Of a DNA stretch of 64,000 nt, positions 36,357 through 46,131 are shown piece by piece. Both the position numbers and the translations under genes were made by a program. The stretch is taken from contig JAVXBD010000002.1 in assembly GCA_036660175.1 (NCBI GenBank), forward strand, positions 5,833 to 69,832. The letters are read 5' to 3'. The DNA comes from Christensenella sp036660175. GTDB taxonomy: Bacteria; Bacillota; Clostridia; Christensenellales; Christensenellaceae. Within the stretch, counting starts at the first letter, position 1. Each line of letters starts with the position of its first letter. The notes beneath the pieces were generated by a model. It was not told where the DNA came from, did no database searches, and worked only from the letters and a program-made list of their open reading frames with translations.

Positions 36357-37814
36357 TCAGTCATAAAACAAATCCTTTTTACGCTGTATCATTTCGTCTG
36401 TACGTTTAATATAATGCAGAATATCCGATACATTTGCGGCACGTTCTATACGGTTTTGCGTAGGAAATACCCTTTTTGAAATACCTCCCGCCCCAAAAGC
36501 CATAATACTCAACGTTTCTTCCATAATATCAATGTTGTATATACATTCCTTTTGCAAAAACGCATATCCAACATTTTCAAGATTGCCGCTCATATATTTT
36601 TGCCGATACAAATAATAAGCATCATATCCGCAATTCATTAAAAACTCTTGCGAAAATTCCACCATCTCCATGACTTGCTGCGCATTTGGCAGCCCCTGTT
36701 GATTTTTCAATACAAATTCAGAGGAATTTTTCAGGGCAAGTGTATGCACCGTCACGTTTTGCGGAGAAAACTTCGTTACATCTGTCAACGTTTTTTCAAT
36801 ATCATTTAAGGTTTCATATGGCAAGCCTAAAATCATGTCAGTATTTATGCTTTCAAATCCAACATTTTTTGCCAGTTCAAAGGCATCAAAAAAATCCTTT
36901 GCCGTGTGCTTTCTGCCAATTTCATTCAAGGTTCTGTCATTTGTTGTCTGTGCATTGATGCTAATGCGGTTTGCTCCCGATTGCTTAATAAGATGCAGCT
37001 TTTCAAGTGTAATGGTGTCAGGTCTGCCTGCCTCTACTGTAAACTCCATCGGATTTTTAAAAGTACGTTTTATCACGTCTAATAACTTTTCAAAATCTTG
37101 ATGATTCAACGCAGTCGGTGTTCCACCGCCAATATACACCGCACGAATATGATAATTTGAAAGTACATCTTTCATAGACTCAATTTCATGAATCAATGCA
37201 GGCATGTATGCATCTTTTAACTGCTCACTTTGTAAAATATCACGTGAAATAAATGAGCAGTATTTGCATCTCGATACACAAAAAGGAATGCCAACATAAA
37301 TATCCAAGTCATTTTGTGAAACATTGTCAATATATTTTTTTTGATTGTTGACAATATCTGTTGCCAACTCAATTTTTTGTGGTGTTACATCAAACACATC
37401 TGCAAAAGTATCCCGTGCTTTTTGCGCACCCTCCGCATTTATCAATCCACGCATCAGTTTTGTCGGACGAATCCCCGTAAGGCTTCCCCACGGGAGAATT
37501 TTTTTATATTGGTCTTTTAGCAGTAGATAAACAGTATTTTTTATAAAACGCTTTTTGAGTTTTTTTTGCAGAAGTGTGTTTTCTGTAATAGCTTTTGTAC
37601 TTTGTTCACATACACTTATTTTACCGTCTATAACCAGTTCGATTTTCGTATGCCACTGTTCTTCCTCACACGAAAAAAAATGCCGCATAATCGTGCCTGC
37701 ATGAAATTCGTATTCGTCTGAGAGCTGCTCAATGTGTTTTTCGTCACAAAAAAGGCGAACAACATCGCAAATATCATTAAAAAATTCTGGGGTTTGCGTA
37801 TATAAACAAAACAT
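36357..37814 (-). CDS. hemZ: Coproporphyrinogen dehydrogenase-like radical SAM protein HemZ
   Basis: HemZ belongs to the HemN-like radical SAM enzymes of anaerobic porphyrin synthesis. The 485-residue protein has an N-terminal HemZ-specific domain (about 1-165) and then the cluster motif CVSRCKYC in GIPFCVSRCKYCSF, followed by GGGTPTALN. The fourth aromatic-site Cys/Phe pattern (YCSF) matches HemN-like proteins. No other heme gene is here, so a role outside heme synthesis is possible. It starts 2 bases after the MBL hydrolase gene. Confidence 0.9.
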   Translation of the reverse strand: MFCLYTQTPEFFNDICDVVRLFCDEKHIEQLSDEYEFHAGTIMRHFFSCEEEQWHTKIELVIDGKISVCEQSTKAITENTLLQKKLKKRFIKNTVYLLLKDQYKKILPWGSLTGIRPTKLMRGLINAEGAQKARDTFADVFDVTPQKIELATDIVNNQKKYIDNVSQNDLDIYVGIPFCVSRCKYCSFISRDILQSEQLKDAYMPALIHEIESMKDVLSNYHIRAVYIGGGTPTALNHQDFEKLLDVIKRTFKNPMEFTVEAGRPDTITLEKLHLIKQSGANRISINAQTTNDRTLNEIGRKHTAKDFFDAFELAKNVGFESINTDMILGLPYETLNDIEKTLTDVTKFSPQNVTVHTLALKNSSEFVLKNQQGLPNAQQVMEMVEFSQEFLMNCGYDAYYLYRQKYMSGNLENVGYAFLQKECIYNIDIMEETLSIMAFGAGGISKRVFPTQNRIERAANVSDILHYIKRTDEMIQRKKDLFYD

Positions 37815-37816
37815 AG

Positions 37817-38440
37817 CTACCTTTTCATATATGGATTGTATTTTTTTTCTTCATCCAGAGTTGAGGACGGTCCATGTCCTGAATATATGCTGTAATTTCC
37901 AGTTAAACCGCCAAGTACAACATGTAAAGAATGCTCTAACTCCTGCGCACTGCTGTCTGGAAAATCTGTTCTTCCTACGGATTGCTTGAAAAGTGTATCC
38001 CCCGTAAAAATATTATCGCCAATCACGTAGCAAACACCGCCTTTAGAATGCCCTGGCGTATACAATACTTTTATCTTTAAACCATCCACTTCCAATTCAT
38101 CACCGTCTTTGACGGTCATATCTGCGGGGTAAACCTGCACAGGTGCTCCCATAAAGTATGAAAGATTTCTCATTGGTGTACTCAGCATATCCGCATCAGC
38201 GGCATGAATCACAATTTTTGATCCGTACTTGTCTTTAATTTCATTAATGGCACCAATATGGTCCGAATGTCCGTGTGTAAGCAAAATATATGGGACTGTA
38301 AGTCCTCTGTCATCTAATTTTGCAATGATTTTTTGTGCATCAGCACCAGGGTCAATCACAACCGCATTTTTAGAATCTGTTGCATATACGATATAAGAAT
38401 TTTCGTATAAATCTCCAGTAATGACTGATAAAATGTGCAT
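37817..38440 (-). CDS. MBL-fold metallo-hydrolase (glyoxalase II-like, YqgX type)
   Basis: The 207-residue protein has the zinc motif THGHSDHIGA, the later His in TPGHSKGG, and Asp in FTGDTLF, plus a final GHG. It resembles glyoxalase II-like hydrolases such as YqgX, which cleave thioesters. The ATG at 38440 follows AGGAGAG; a longer frame is unlikely. Substrate cannot be determined from sequence. It lies between dtd and hemZ. Confidence 0.88.
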   Translation of the reverse strand: MHILSVITGDLYENSYIVYATDSKNAVVIDPGADAQKIIAKLDDRGLTVPYILLTHGHSDHIGAINEIKDKYGSKIVIHAADADMLSTPMRNLSYFMGAPVQVYPADMTVKDGDELEVDGLKIKVLYTPGHSKGGVCYVIGDNIFTGDTLFKQSVGRTDFPDSSAQELEHSLHVVLGGLTGNYSIYSGHGPSSTLDEEKKYNPYMKR

Positions 38441-38453
38441 ATTTTTTACTCTC

Positions 38454-38903
38454 CTAAAATTCTTTTTTGCTGTCAAGCAATATTGTAACAGGTCCGTCAT
38501 TGACAAGCGCTACATCCATCATTGCCTGAAACTTTCCTGTTTTTATCTGATTATATTTATCCTTGAAACACGCTGTACATTCTTCAAAAACTGTGCGTGC
38601 ATCTTGTGGTTTTGCTGCTTTTATATAGCTTGGACGTCTGCCGCCTCTTGCATCACCATATAGCGTAAACTGCGAAACAACCAAAACTTCGCCATTTACA
38701 TCTTGTACACAACGGTTCATTACACCGTTCTCATCTTCAAAAATACGTAAGTTTAAGCACTTATCAACAATATACTGTATATCTTTTGGCATATCATCAA
38801 CTGTAATACCAACAAGTACCAAAATCCCCGCACCAATTTTACTATAAAGCTCGTTTTCAATCGTCACACTTGCATTCTTTACTCTCTGTACAACCGCTCT
38901 CAA
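38454..38903 (-). CDS. dtd: D-aminoacyl-tRNA deacylase
   Basis: Dtd hydrolyses D-aminoacyl-tRNAs. The 149-residue protein has the VSQFTLYGD motif and the C-terminal NDGPVTI (Gly-Pro) motif that give chiral selectivity. The start is TTG with GGAG 8 bases upstream. It directly follows relA, a very common Firmicute pairing. Confidence 0.96.
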   Translation of the reverse strand: MRAVVQRVKNASVTIENELYSKIGAGILVLVGITVDDMPKDIQYIVDKCLNLRIFEDENGVMNRCVQDVNGEVLVVSQFTLYGDARGGRRPSYIKAAKPQDARTVFEECTACFKDKYNQIKTGKFQAMMDVALVNDGPVTILLDSKKEF

Positions 38904-38920
38904 TACAATTTCTCCATTCT

Positions 38921-41062
38921 CTAATAATTTACTCGGAATACTTCCTGCACACCTTTTAAACTTTGCAATTTATTGATTAAATCATTCAGATCATCAACAG
39001 ACGTAATATTGGATCGCAATGAGATACTTGCAAGTCCATTTTTTGAAGAACGAGCATTGATTGCGGTAATATCTCTATTGGTATTATACATCGTCTGAGA
39101 AATTTCAACCATCAGCCCAGGTCTATCGTGTGCAATAATCTGTATTTCAACATTGTACGATGATTTTTGATTATTTACCCACGCAACATCAATAAGGCGT
39201 TCTTCATCAACACCCATTTCACGCAAGTTTTTACAGTCTTTTGTGTGTACACACACGCCACGTCCACGAGTGATATATCCAACAATGTCATCACCCGGTA
39301 CAGGATTGCAGCATTTTGCAAATCGTACCGCAAGTCCTGTGCTGCCCTTGACCGTAATATCTCCCTGTGCACCTTTGCTTGACTTCTTAATGATATTTAC
39401 CGTTTCAACATCGGTATCAATCTTGTTTGCAATCTTATACTGTTCAATCAGTTTAAATAGTATTTGATTGACTGTAATCGCACCATAGCCGACCGCAGCA
39501 AACATATCTTCCTGTGAATTTAACGTGAATCGCTTATAAAGAACGCTCAGCCAATCTTTGTTGAGCAATTCGTGCAAGGCATACCCTTGACGTTTTGCTT
39601 CTTTTTCAAGCATTTCCTTACCTTTAACAATATTCTCTTCTTTTAATTCTTTTTTAAACCATTGTTTAATCTTACTTCGTGCTTGTGTTGTTTTTGCAAT
39701 TTTTAGCCAATCCCGACTTGGTCCTGTTGCCGCTTTCGAGGTAATGATTTCGACAATATCGCCCGTTTTTAATTTGTAATCAAGCGTAACAATTTTACCA
39801 TTAATTTTTGCGCCAATACATTTATTTCCAATCGCACTGTGTACACTATACGCAAAATCAAGCGGTGTTGCACCATTAACAAAATCTTTCACATCACCTT
39901 TTGGCGTAAATACAAAAACATTATCTGAAAAAATATCAATTTTTAGCGTTTCCATAAATTCTTTGGAATCTTTCATATCTGTCTGCCATTCCATCAGCTC
40001 CTTTAACCAAGTAAGCTTAGAATTCATGCCTGCATTATCGCCCTCTTTATATTTCCAATGTGCAGCAATACCATATTCAGCAGTTCTGTGCATATCATAG
40101 GTACGAATTTGGACCTCAAAAGGTCTGCCATCCTCGCCCAAAAGCGTTGTATGCAAAGATTGATACATATTCTGTTTTGGTACAGCTATATAGTCCTTAA
40201 AACGCAGCGGAATCGGCTTCCACATGGTATGCACAAGCCCTAACACACCATAACAATCTTTAATCGTCGATACAATAATGCGTACCGCTATTAAATCGTA
40301 TACTTCTTCAAAGACTTTATTTTTGTCTTTCATTTTTTTATAAATACTATAAATATGTTTGGGACGTCCTTCAATTTCTGCTTTAATTTTAAAATCTATT
40401 AGTTTTTCTTCCAGTTGAGCAATCACAGAATTGATTTGCTTCTCCCTTTCGCTACGTGTTGATGCAATTTTATTTGCAATTTCAAAATAAGCATCGGGTT
40501 CTAAAAACTTTAATGATAAATCTTCTAATTCCCATTTTATCGTGCTAATACCCAGCCTATGAGCAAGCGGTGCATAAATCTCAAGCGTTTCTTTTGCTTT
40601 TTCAATCTGTTTGTTTTCAGACTGATATTTTAAAGTACGCATATTATGTAGTCTGTCAGCAAGCTTGATGATGACAACACGAATATCAGATGCCATTGCA
40701 AGAAACATCTTACGCAAACTTTCCCACTGCTGTTCCTCACGTGACAAAAACTCATAATTTTTCAGTTTTGTAACACCGTCCACTAATTTTACAATTTCAG
40801 AATTAAATTCTCTTTCAACATCTTCAATGGTAAGATCCGTATCCTCCACTGCATCATGCAAAATCCCTGCAATAATGGCGGTATTATCGAGTCCCAAATC
40901 AGCAATAATATCCGTAACAGCAAGCGGATGAGTAAAAAAAGGCTCGCCAGAATGACGCAATTGACCTTCGTGTGCTTTTTGCGCCACATCAAATGCTTTT
41001 TTCACTTCTTCGTTATATTCCATTTTATGCCGTCTTAGAAAATCATTGTAATAATCTGGCAA
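38921..41062 (-). CDS. relA: Bifunctional (p)ppGpp synthetase/hydrolase Rel
   Basis: Rel makes and degrades (p)ppGpp during starvation. The 713-residue protein has an intact HD hydrolase domain (HDAVEDTD, about 70-75), the synthetase domain with RFKDYIAVPKQN, a TGS domain (about 385-445), a helical/zinc-finger region with FAKCCNPVPGD and a C-terminal ACT domain. The start is TTG; AAGGAGA lies about 9 bases before it, better than the later in-frame ATG. It follows apt in the recJ-apt-relA order. Confidence 0.97.
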   Translation of the reverse strand: MPDYYNDFLRRHKMEYNEEVKKAFDVAQKAHEGQLRHSGEPFFTHPLAVTDIIADLGLDNTAIIAGILHDAVEDTDLTIEDVEREFNSEIVKLVDGVTKLKNYEFLSREEQQWESLRKMFLAMASDIRVVIIKLADRLHNMRTLKYQSENKQIEKAKETLEIYAPLAHRLGISTIKWELEDLSLKFLEPDAYFEIANKIASTRSEREKQINSVIAQLEEKLIDFKIKAEIEGRPKHIYSIYKKMKDKNKVFEEVYDLIAVRIIVSTIKDCYGVLGLVHTMWKPIPLRFKDYIAVPKQNMYQSLHTTLLGEDGRPFEVQIRTYDMHRTAEYGIAAHWKYKEGDNAGMNSKLTWLKELMEWQTDMKDSKEFMETLKIDIFSDNVFVFTPKGDVKDFVNGATPLDFAYSVHSAIGNKCIGAKINGKIVTLDYKLKTGDIVEIITSKAATGPSRDWLKIAKTTQARSKIKQWFKKELKEENIVKGKEMLEKEAKRQGYALHELLNKDWLSVLYKRFTLNSQEDMFAAVGYGAITVNQILFKLIEQYKIANKIDTDVETVNIIKKSSKGAQGDITVKGSTGLAVRFAKCCNPVPGDDIVGYITRGRGVCVHTKDCKNLREMGVDEERLIDVAWVNNQKSSYNVEIQIIAHDRPGLMVEISQTMYNTNRDITAINARSSKNGLASISLRSNITSVDDLNDLINKLQSLKGVQEVFRVNY

Positions 41063-41076
41063 AGCTTTGTTCTCCT

Positions 41077-41589
41077 TTAATATTGAACTAATGAAAAAAT
41101 ATTATATCCTTTTAGACGGTTTCTGCCATCTAAATCTGTCAGCTCAATCACAAAATCAAGCGAACTTACTGTTGCACCCGCCGCCTCAACAAGCTGACAA
41201 GCTGCTTTTGCAGTGCCGCCCGTTGCAAGCAGATCATCAAAAATTGCAACTTTCATTCCAGGTTTAATAGCATCTTTGTGCATCTCGAACCGATCACTTC
41301 CGTACTCTAATTGATATTCAACAATGTAACTTTCTGCGGGCAATTTTCCAGCTTTTCTAATAGGAACAATTCCTTTTTCTGTTAGATAGGCAACTGGTGC
41401 CCCAAACAAGAAACCACGTGCATCAAGCACCAAAATCATATCAATATGCTCTTGATTTATGCGTTCAACAAAACAATCAATCACGTACTTAAAAGCTTTC
41501 GGATCTTTTATCAAAGTTGTTATATCTCTAAATATAACGCCTTCTTCTGGAAAATCTTTAATATTTCTAATTTTTTGTTTTAAATCCAT
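41077..41589 (-). CDS. apt: Adenine phosphoribosyltransferase
   Basis: Apt salvages adenine to AMP. The 170-residue protein has FPEEGVIFRDITTL and the PRPP-binding motif VAIFDDLLATGGTA. I chose the ATG at 41589 because relatives start there (MDLKQKIRNIKDFP). A GTG five codons upstream is in frame, and the nearest good ribosome site (AAGGAGG, inside the recJ end) is 18 bases from that GTG and 33 from the ATG, so the true start is not settled. Confidence 0.94.
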   Translation of the reverse strand: MDLKQKIRNIKDFPEEGVIFRDITTLIKDPKAFKYVIDCFVERINQEHIDMILVLDARGFLFGAPVAYLTEKGIVPIRKAGKLPAESYIVEYQLEYGSDRFEMHKDAIKPGMKVAIFDDLLATGGTAKAACQLVEAAGATVSSLDFVIELTDLDGRNRLKGYNIFSLVQY

Positions 41590-41608
41590 TATTCTGTGTT
41601 GCACAATT

Positions 41609-43645
41609 TTATATTGCGCTTTCCTCCTTATTTTGCTGGAAATTGCTCAATATTTGAAAAGTTTTACTACTTTTAAGGCAATGCTTTCCATTATTTATGA
41701 TTAAATGTATTCTATCATCTTTTGCTATTTCAAGCAAACCAATTTCACAAAAAGCTGTCACACAAAACGCAATTTCTTTGATGCTAAACCTATTCAAATA
41801 TTTTAGCAGAAATTCTGCCATACCCTCTATATTCAAAAAAGATATATGATTATCAGAAACGCTCTTTAAAATGACAAACGCACTTCCTAATTTTTCTCTG
41901 TCGCAGAAATATTCGCTTACATCTTTTTTTGATGCTTTTTTCAGTTCTTTTAAATGTTTTTGTGCAATTTCAAACTGCTTCTGCAAATCTTCTTCAAAAG
42001 ACATCACATTTACAATCATTTGCGGCTTTGAATCATAGGCATTGATGCTTACACTACCTACGACATCTGCCCTACGTGGTAAATCAATCGACTTTGTACC
42101 AAACATTACAGAATGAAGTTTACTTCCGTTGCTTTCCAGCATGAATTTTGCGTGCTTATCACCGCCAATAGACTTCGCATCAAAAACGTTTGCACCCTTG
42201 ATAAGCAAATCTATCTGTTCATTTTTATGTCCAAATGGCTTTAGCGTATCAAATTCTTCAATTAAATGACTGTTAATATCCTGAAGCTTTACTTCGGCAT
42301 CATAATACTTTAAAGGTTTGAAAAAATCCTCACCATATTTTTCATTCATAAACAAATTAAGACGGTGTTTTAATTTATGAAGGTTTTCTTCTTTGATGGT
42401 AAGTCCTGCTGCGCCTGCATGTCCGCCAAACTTTTCATACAAATGCACTTGAGAGTTAAGTGCCTCATAAATATTAATGCCATCTATACTTCGTGCTGAC
42501 CCTGTATAAACCCCGCCAGTTTCGCCCAATAATATGGTTGGTTTTGTATACATTTCTGCGATTTTTGACGCTGCTAATCCGACAATTCCAATATCCCAAT
42601 CTTTTTTGTATAACAAAATCACTTTTTCATCGTCTTTTCCAATATACATCGACAAGGCTTCCTCAACAACTTTTGCTTGCCGCTGCTGCCTGTCATAATT
42701 CAATTCGCACAATTCTTCAGCAATTTTTTCAAGTTTATTCTTATCGTTTTCTATTAATAAATCAAATGCAATACGTGCAGTTGAAATCCGTCCTGCTGCA
42801 TTGATACGAGGTGCAAGCGTATACGAAACTGTTTGTGCGTCTACAATGTCTTTTTTAACACCTGATTTTTGAATAAGCATTGAAATCCCTGCATTAGGCT
42901 GCTCATTCATTTTATCAATGCCCAACTTTGCAATGGCTCTGTTTTCCTGTGTCAGCGGCACAATATCTGCAATCGTTGCCATTGCTGCAATATCAATATA
43001 CGAAAAAGCTGCATCGCCAATCAATGCCTGCGATAATTTAAACGCAACCCCTGCGCCGCACAAATCCTTATAGGGATAGGTTTCACCTGACATTTTAGGA
43101 TTGATAATATAATCTGCATTTGGCAACACATGAGGACATTCATGATGATCTGTAATAATTGTCTTCATACCTAATTCACGTGCAGCAGCAATCTCTTCCA
43201 CATTTGTAATGCCACAGTCAACCGTTATCAACAACGTAATTCCTTTTAAATTCCTAATATTCTCTATTCCAAGACCGTATCCATGTTCCATGCGATTTGG
43301 CAAAAAGCACTCCACCAATGCACCCATCTGTATCAGAGTTTTATATAAAACTGCACAGGCAGAAGTGCCATCCACATCATAATCACCATAAATACAGATT
43401 TTTCCTTTATTACTAATAACATTTTTGATGGTACTAACCACATCTCGCATTGCACAAAACAAAAACGGATCATGAATTTGAGATTTATCTGGGTGCAGAA
43501 AAGCATGTGCTGTCTTTATATCGGCAATTCCACGAGCGCAGAGTAAAGATGCCGTCAAATAAGAAATATGCAGCTCATCTGATAGAAGCTGAATGGATTG
43601 TTTTTCATGATTTACTTGTGGTTTGTGTTTTAATAGATACTTCAT
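41609..43645 (-). CDS. recJ: Single-stranded-DNA-specific exonuclease RecJ
   Basis: RecJ degrades single-stranded DNA 5' to 3' in repair and recombination. The 678-residue DHH-family protein has YGDYDVDGTSA, the ITDHHECP signature, a GGHAGAAG-type DHHA1 motif (FGGHAGAAGL) and an OB fold after it. The ATG at 43645 follows GGTGGTG. The gene begins about 20 bases after the secDF terminator, so its promoter is unclear and read-through may be needed. Confidence 0.95.
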   Translation of the reverse strand: MKYLLKHKPQVNHEKQSIQLLSDELHISYLTASLLCARGIADIKTAHAFLHPDKSQIHDPFLFCAMRDVVSTIKNVISNKGKICIYGDYDVDGTSACAVLYKTLIQMGALVECFLPNRMEHGYGLGIENIRNLKGITLLITVDCGITNVEEIAAARELGMKTIITDHHECPHVLPNADYIINPKMSGETYPYKDLCGAGVAFKLSQALIGDAAFSYIDIAAMATIADIVPLTQENRAIAKLGIDKMNEQPNAGISMLIQKSGVKKDIVDAQTVSYTLAPRINAAGRISTARIAFDLLIENDKNKLEKIAEELCELNYDRQQRQAKVVEEALSMYIGKDDEKVILLYKKDWDIGIVGLAASKIAEMYTKPTILLGETGGVYTGSARSIDGINIYEALNSQVHLYEKFGGHAGAAGLTIKEENLHKLKHRLNLFMNEKYGEDFFKPLKYYDAEVKLQDINSHLIEEFDTLKPFGHKNEQIDLLIKGANVFDAKSIGGDKHAKFMLESNGSKLHSVMFGTKSIDLPRRADVVGSVSINAYDSKPQMIVNVMSFEEDLQKQFEIAQKHLKELKKASKKDVSEYFCDREKLGSAFVILKSVSDNHISFLNIEGMAEFLLKYLNRFSIKEIAFCVTAFCEIGLLEIAKDDRIHLIINNGKHCLKSSKTFQILSNFQQNKEESAI

Positions 43646-43666
43646 CGCACCACCATTATTTTTTTT

Positions 43667-43718
43667 AAAAAAGACCTTCCTGTAAGGGAATATCCCTATC
43701 GTCAAAGAAGGTCTTTTT
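43667..43718 (-). terminator. Composite intrinsic terminator between secF and recJ
   Basis: GAAGGTCTTTTT (43707-43718) and AAAAAGACCTTC (within 43667-43679) form the outer stem; AGGGA/TCCCT (43685-43697) forms an inner hairpin. T-runs lie on both outer ends, so it could act on either strand. On the minus strand it closes secD-secF. Confidence 0.85.
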
Positions 43719-43747
43719 ATATGTACAATTACTGAATCAAAAAATAT

Positions 43748-44692
43748 TTAAGCTGTCTTTTTAACAACTTTTTTTGATGATTTTGATTTAGAATTTTTTG
43801 AATTTTGAAGATTTTTCTTTTTATCAAATTTATCGGAAAGCAATGCCCATATCGGCGCTGACAGAAATACCGAACTATACGTTCCTGCAAGCAAACCAAT
43901 AATGATTGGCAATGCAAATTCCTTGATTGAATCCACCCCGAATACATACAACGCAACAATCATAATCAATGTCGTTACCGAAGTATTAATTGTTCTTGTA
44001 AGTGTTTCTTTGATGCTTGTGTTTGCAATATCATTTCTGGATTTTGTTTTCAAACCGACAACTTTTAAATTATCTCTGATTCTGTCAAAAATAACAATTG
44101 TATTATTGATGGAATAGCCGACAATTGTCAAACAAGCCGCAATAAATGCACTGTTGATTTGCAGTCTGACAATACACACAATGGAAATCATAATTAAAAC
44201 ATCGTGCATGAGTGCCACAACCGCCGCAATACCACTGAAAAGCTCAAAACGTATCCAAATATAAACAAGCATAAGCAGGCAGGAAATAATCACAGCCAAA
44301 ACTGCATTGCGAACAAGCTCAGCACTTGCTACTCCACCAACTCTATCCACGCCATCGTTTGTTGCATTGGGATAAATCTCTTGTATACCTTTTAGAATAT
44401 TAACGCTTGTTTCAGCCTGCATTGCCTCATCGCCAACATCCTGCATTCTGATAACAGCTTTGGTATATCCCTCGCCAGCTTTGATAACGGGAACATTCTT
44501 AACACCATTTTCTTCAAGAACTTTTACAACATCATCGGCATTAAATTCTCCGCCCATTTCAATTGTTGTAATACTTCCGCCTGTAAAATCAATGCCTAGG
44601 TTTAAACCGCCAAATGCAATACCGCAGATAATGCCTACGACTATGATTACGACAGAAACCAACGAAAACCATTTAAAATTCTTTGTAATCAT
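43748..44692 (-). CDS. secF: Protein translocase subunit SecF
   Basis: SecF with SecD uses the proton gradient to help export through SecYEG. The 314-residue protein has six transmembrane segments, the GGLNLGIDFTGGS motif near the start and GYSINNTIVIFDRIRDN in the core. A lysine/serine-rich cytoplasmic tail (about 290-314) follows the last helix. The ATG overlaps the secD stop by 4 bases. Confidence 0.96.
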   Translation of the reverse strand: MITKNFKWFSLVSVVIIVVGIICGIAFGGLNLGIDFTGGSITTIEMGGEFNADDVVKVLEENGVKNVPVIKAGEGYTKAVIRMQDVGDEAMQAETSVNILKGIQEIYPNATNDGVDRVGGVASAELVRNAVLAVIISCLLMLVYIWIRFELFSGIAAVVALMHDVLIMISIVCIVRLQINSAFIAACLTIVGYSINNTIVIFDRIRDNLKVVGLKTKSRNDIANTSIKETLTRTINTSVTTLIMIVALYVFGVDSIKEFALPIIIGLLAGTYSSVFLSAPIWALLSDKFDKKKNLQNSKNSKSKSSKKVVKKTA

Positions 44693-45993
44693 TGTGCGTT
44701 ACCTCCGTTTTTTGCTTCTAAGGCAGCGGCTCTTACTGCTTTTGCTTTTGACATAAATACATTCGGATTTTTGATGTTTAAGTTAATGAACATCTGTAAA
44801 ATTCCTCTTGTAACCAACAATGCAGAAATCATTGAAACAATGATACTGATAATCAATGTATAAGCAAAACTTTTTATTTGACCAGCACCAAACACCGCAA
44901 GTACCACCGCACATATTAATGTGGTTATATTAGAATCCAGTATTGTAATAAATGCTTTTTGAAATCCTGCTTTAAATGATGTTCTCGCCGATTTCCCTGT
45001 TCTAAACTCTTCCTTAAATCTCTCAAATATAATGACGTTTGCATCAACCGCCATACCAATACCAAGTATGATACCTGCAATACCAGGCAAGGTAAGCTGA
45101 ACACCAGGTACACTTCCAAGAAGCAGCATTACAAAGCAAATGTATACAACCAAGGCAAGACAAGCCGTAAGACCTGGCAGTCTGTAATAAATCAACATGA
45201 ACAAGAACAGAATAATTAAGCCAATCATACCTGCAAAAACACTGTTTTGTAAAGCGTTAACGCCTAACGTTGCACTGATGGAACGTACTTCTATTTCCTG
45301 CAAATCAACAGGCAGCGCACCACTTTCAATTTGAAGTGCTAAGTCTTGTGCGGTATCCACCGTAAATGTTGAGCTTGTAATAACCCCACTGCCGCCGCTA
45401 ATCTGACTTTCAACATTTGGAGAAGAAATAACTTCACCATCAATTGTAATAGAAATTGGCTGTCCTAAAAACTTTTTAGTAGCATCTGAAAATTTCTTGG
45501 AGCCTTCGTCTGTAAGCTCAAAAGCCACTGCTGGTTTGCCGCCTTCATCTTGGGAAAGACCCGATTTTTTAATTTCATTGCCTTCCAAAATGACAACACC
45601 ATCTGGCCCTACAAATTGAAGCTTTGCAGGCGAACCAATAAATTTAGATACTTCATTCGGATCTTTGATTTCACTTGAATTATTAATTGGTATTTCTACA
45701 CGAATTCTATCTGTACCTTGTTTTGTGATGGTTGCCTCAGTAAACCCTTTGGCATCAAGACGCTGACGCAGTACGAGCTGTGCACCGTCCATTTTTTCAT
45801 CAAAATTTTCAATTGATGGATCTTTTGCCTGATAGACAGCATATACACCACCAGTTAAGTCAAGTCCTTGTTTAATTCCCGACAGCGGTTTAAAGTCATA
45901 AATGCCGACACTAAAACCTTCTACGACAACAAAACATAACAAGCATATCAGTATAATCGTAACAATCAGTCCAATTAGGCTGCGTTTTTTCAT
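44689..45993 (-). CDS. secD: Protein translocase subunit SecD
   Basis: SecD is the partner of SecF. The 434-residue protein has an N-terminal membrane helix, GIKQGLDLTGGVY, a periplasmic-type P1 domain and five further helices with GIGMAVDANVIIFERFKEE. The ATG at 45993 is preceded by GGAGG; a TTG just before it is also possible. A sigma-A promoter lies between polC and this gene. Confidence 0.96.
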   Translation of the reverse strand: MKKRSLIGLIVTIILICLLCFVVVEGFSVGIYDFKPLSGIKQGLDLTGGVYAVYQAKDPSIENFDEKMDGAQLVLRQRLDAKGFTEATITKQGTDRIRVEIPINNSSEIKDPNEVSKFIGSPAKLQFVGPDGVVILEGNEIKKSGLSQDEGGKPAVAFELTDEGSKKFSDATKKFLGQPISITIDGEVISSPNVESQISGGSGVITSSTFTVDTAQDLALQIESGALPVDLQEIEVRSISATLGVNALQNSVFAGMIGLIILFLFMLIYYRLPGLTACLALVVYICFVMLLLGSVPGVQLTLPGIAGIILGIGMAVDANVIIFERFKEEFRTGKSARTSFKAGFQKAFITILDSNITTLICAVVLAVFGAGQIKSFAYTLIISIIVSMISALLVTRGILQMFINLNIKNPNVFMSKAKAVRAAALEAKNGGNAQ

Positions 45994-46102
45994 CAAAATA
46001 ATTCCTCCTCTTTATTCAGTAACAAGTCCATGCTGTTTTTTAAACTTATAACAACGAACAATTACAGTGCGTTCATTAAATTTCGTAAAAACTCACTTAT
46101 AC

Positions 46103-46131
46103 ATTATATAGCTAACCTTAAAAATAGTCAA
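46103..46131 (-). promoter_or_regulatory. Sigma-A promoter for secDF
   Basis: On the minus strand TTGACT (46126-46131) and TATAAT (46103-46108) are 17 bases apart. The -35 touches the polC stop codon at 46132. It sits in the 138-base gap between polC and secD and gives an untranslated leader of about 100 bases. Confidence 0.8.

Noticed and set aside
41602..41604. GTG start for apt
   Set aside because: In frame, but its ribosome site is 18 bases away and relatives begin at the ATG five codons later; kept only as an alternative.
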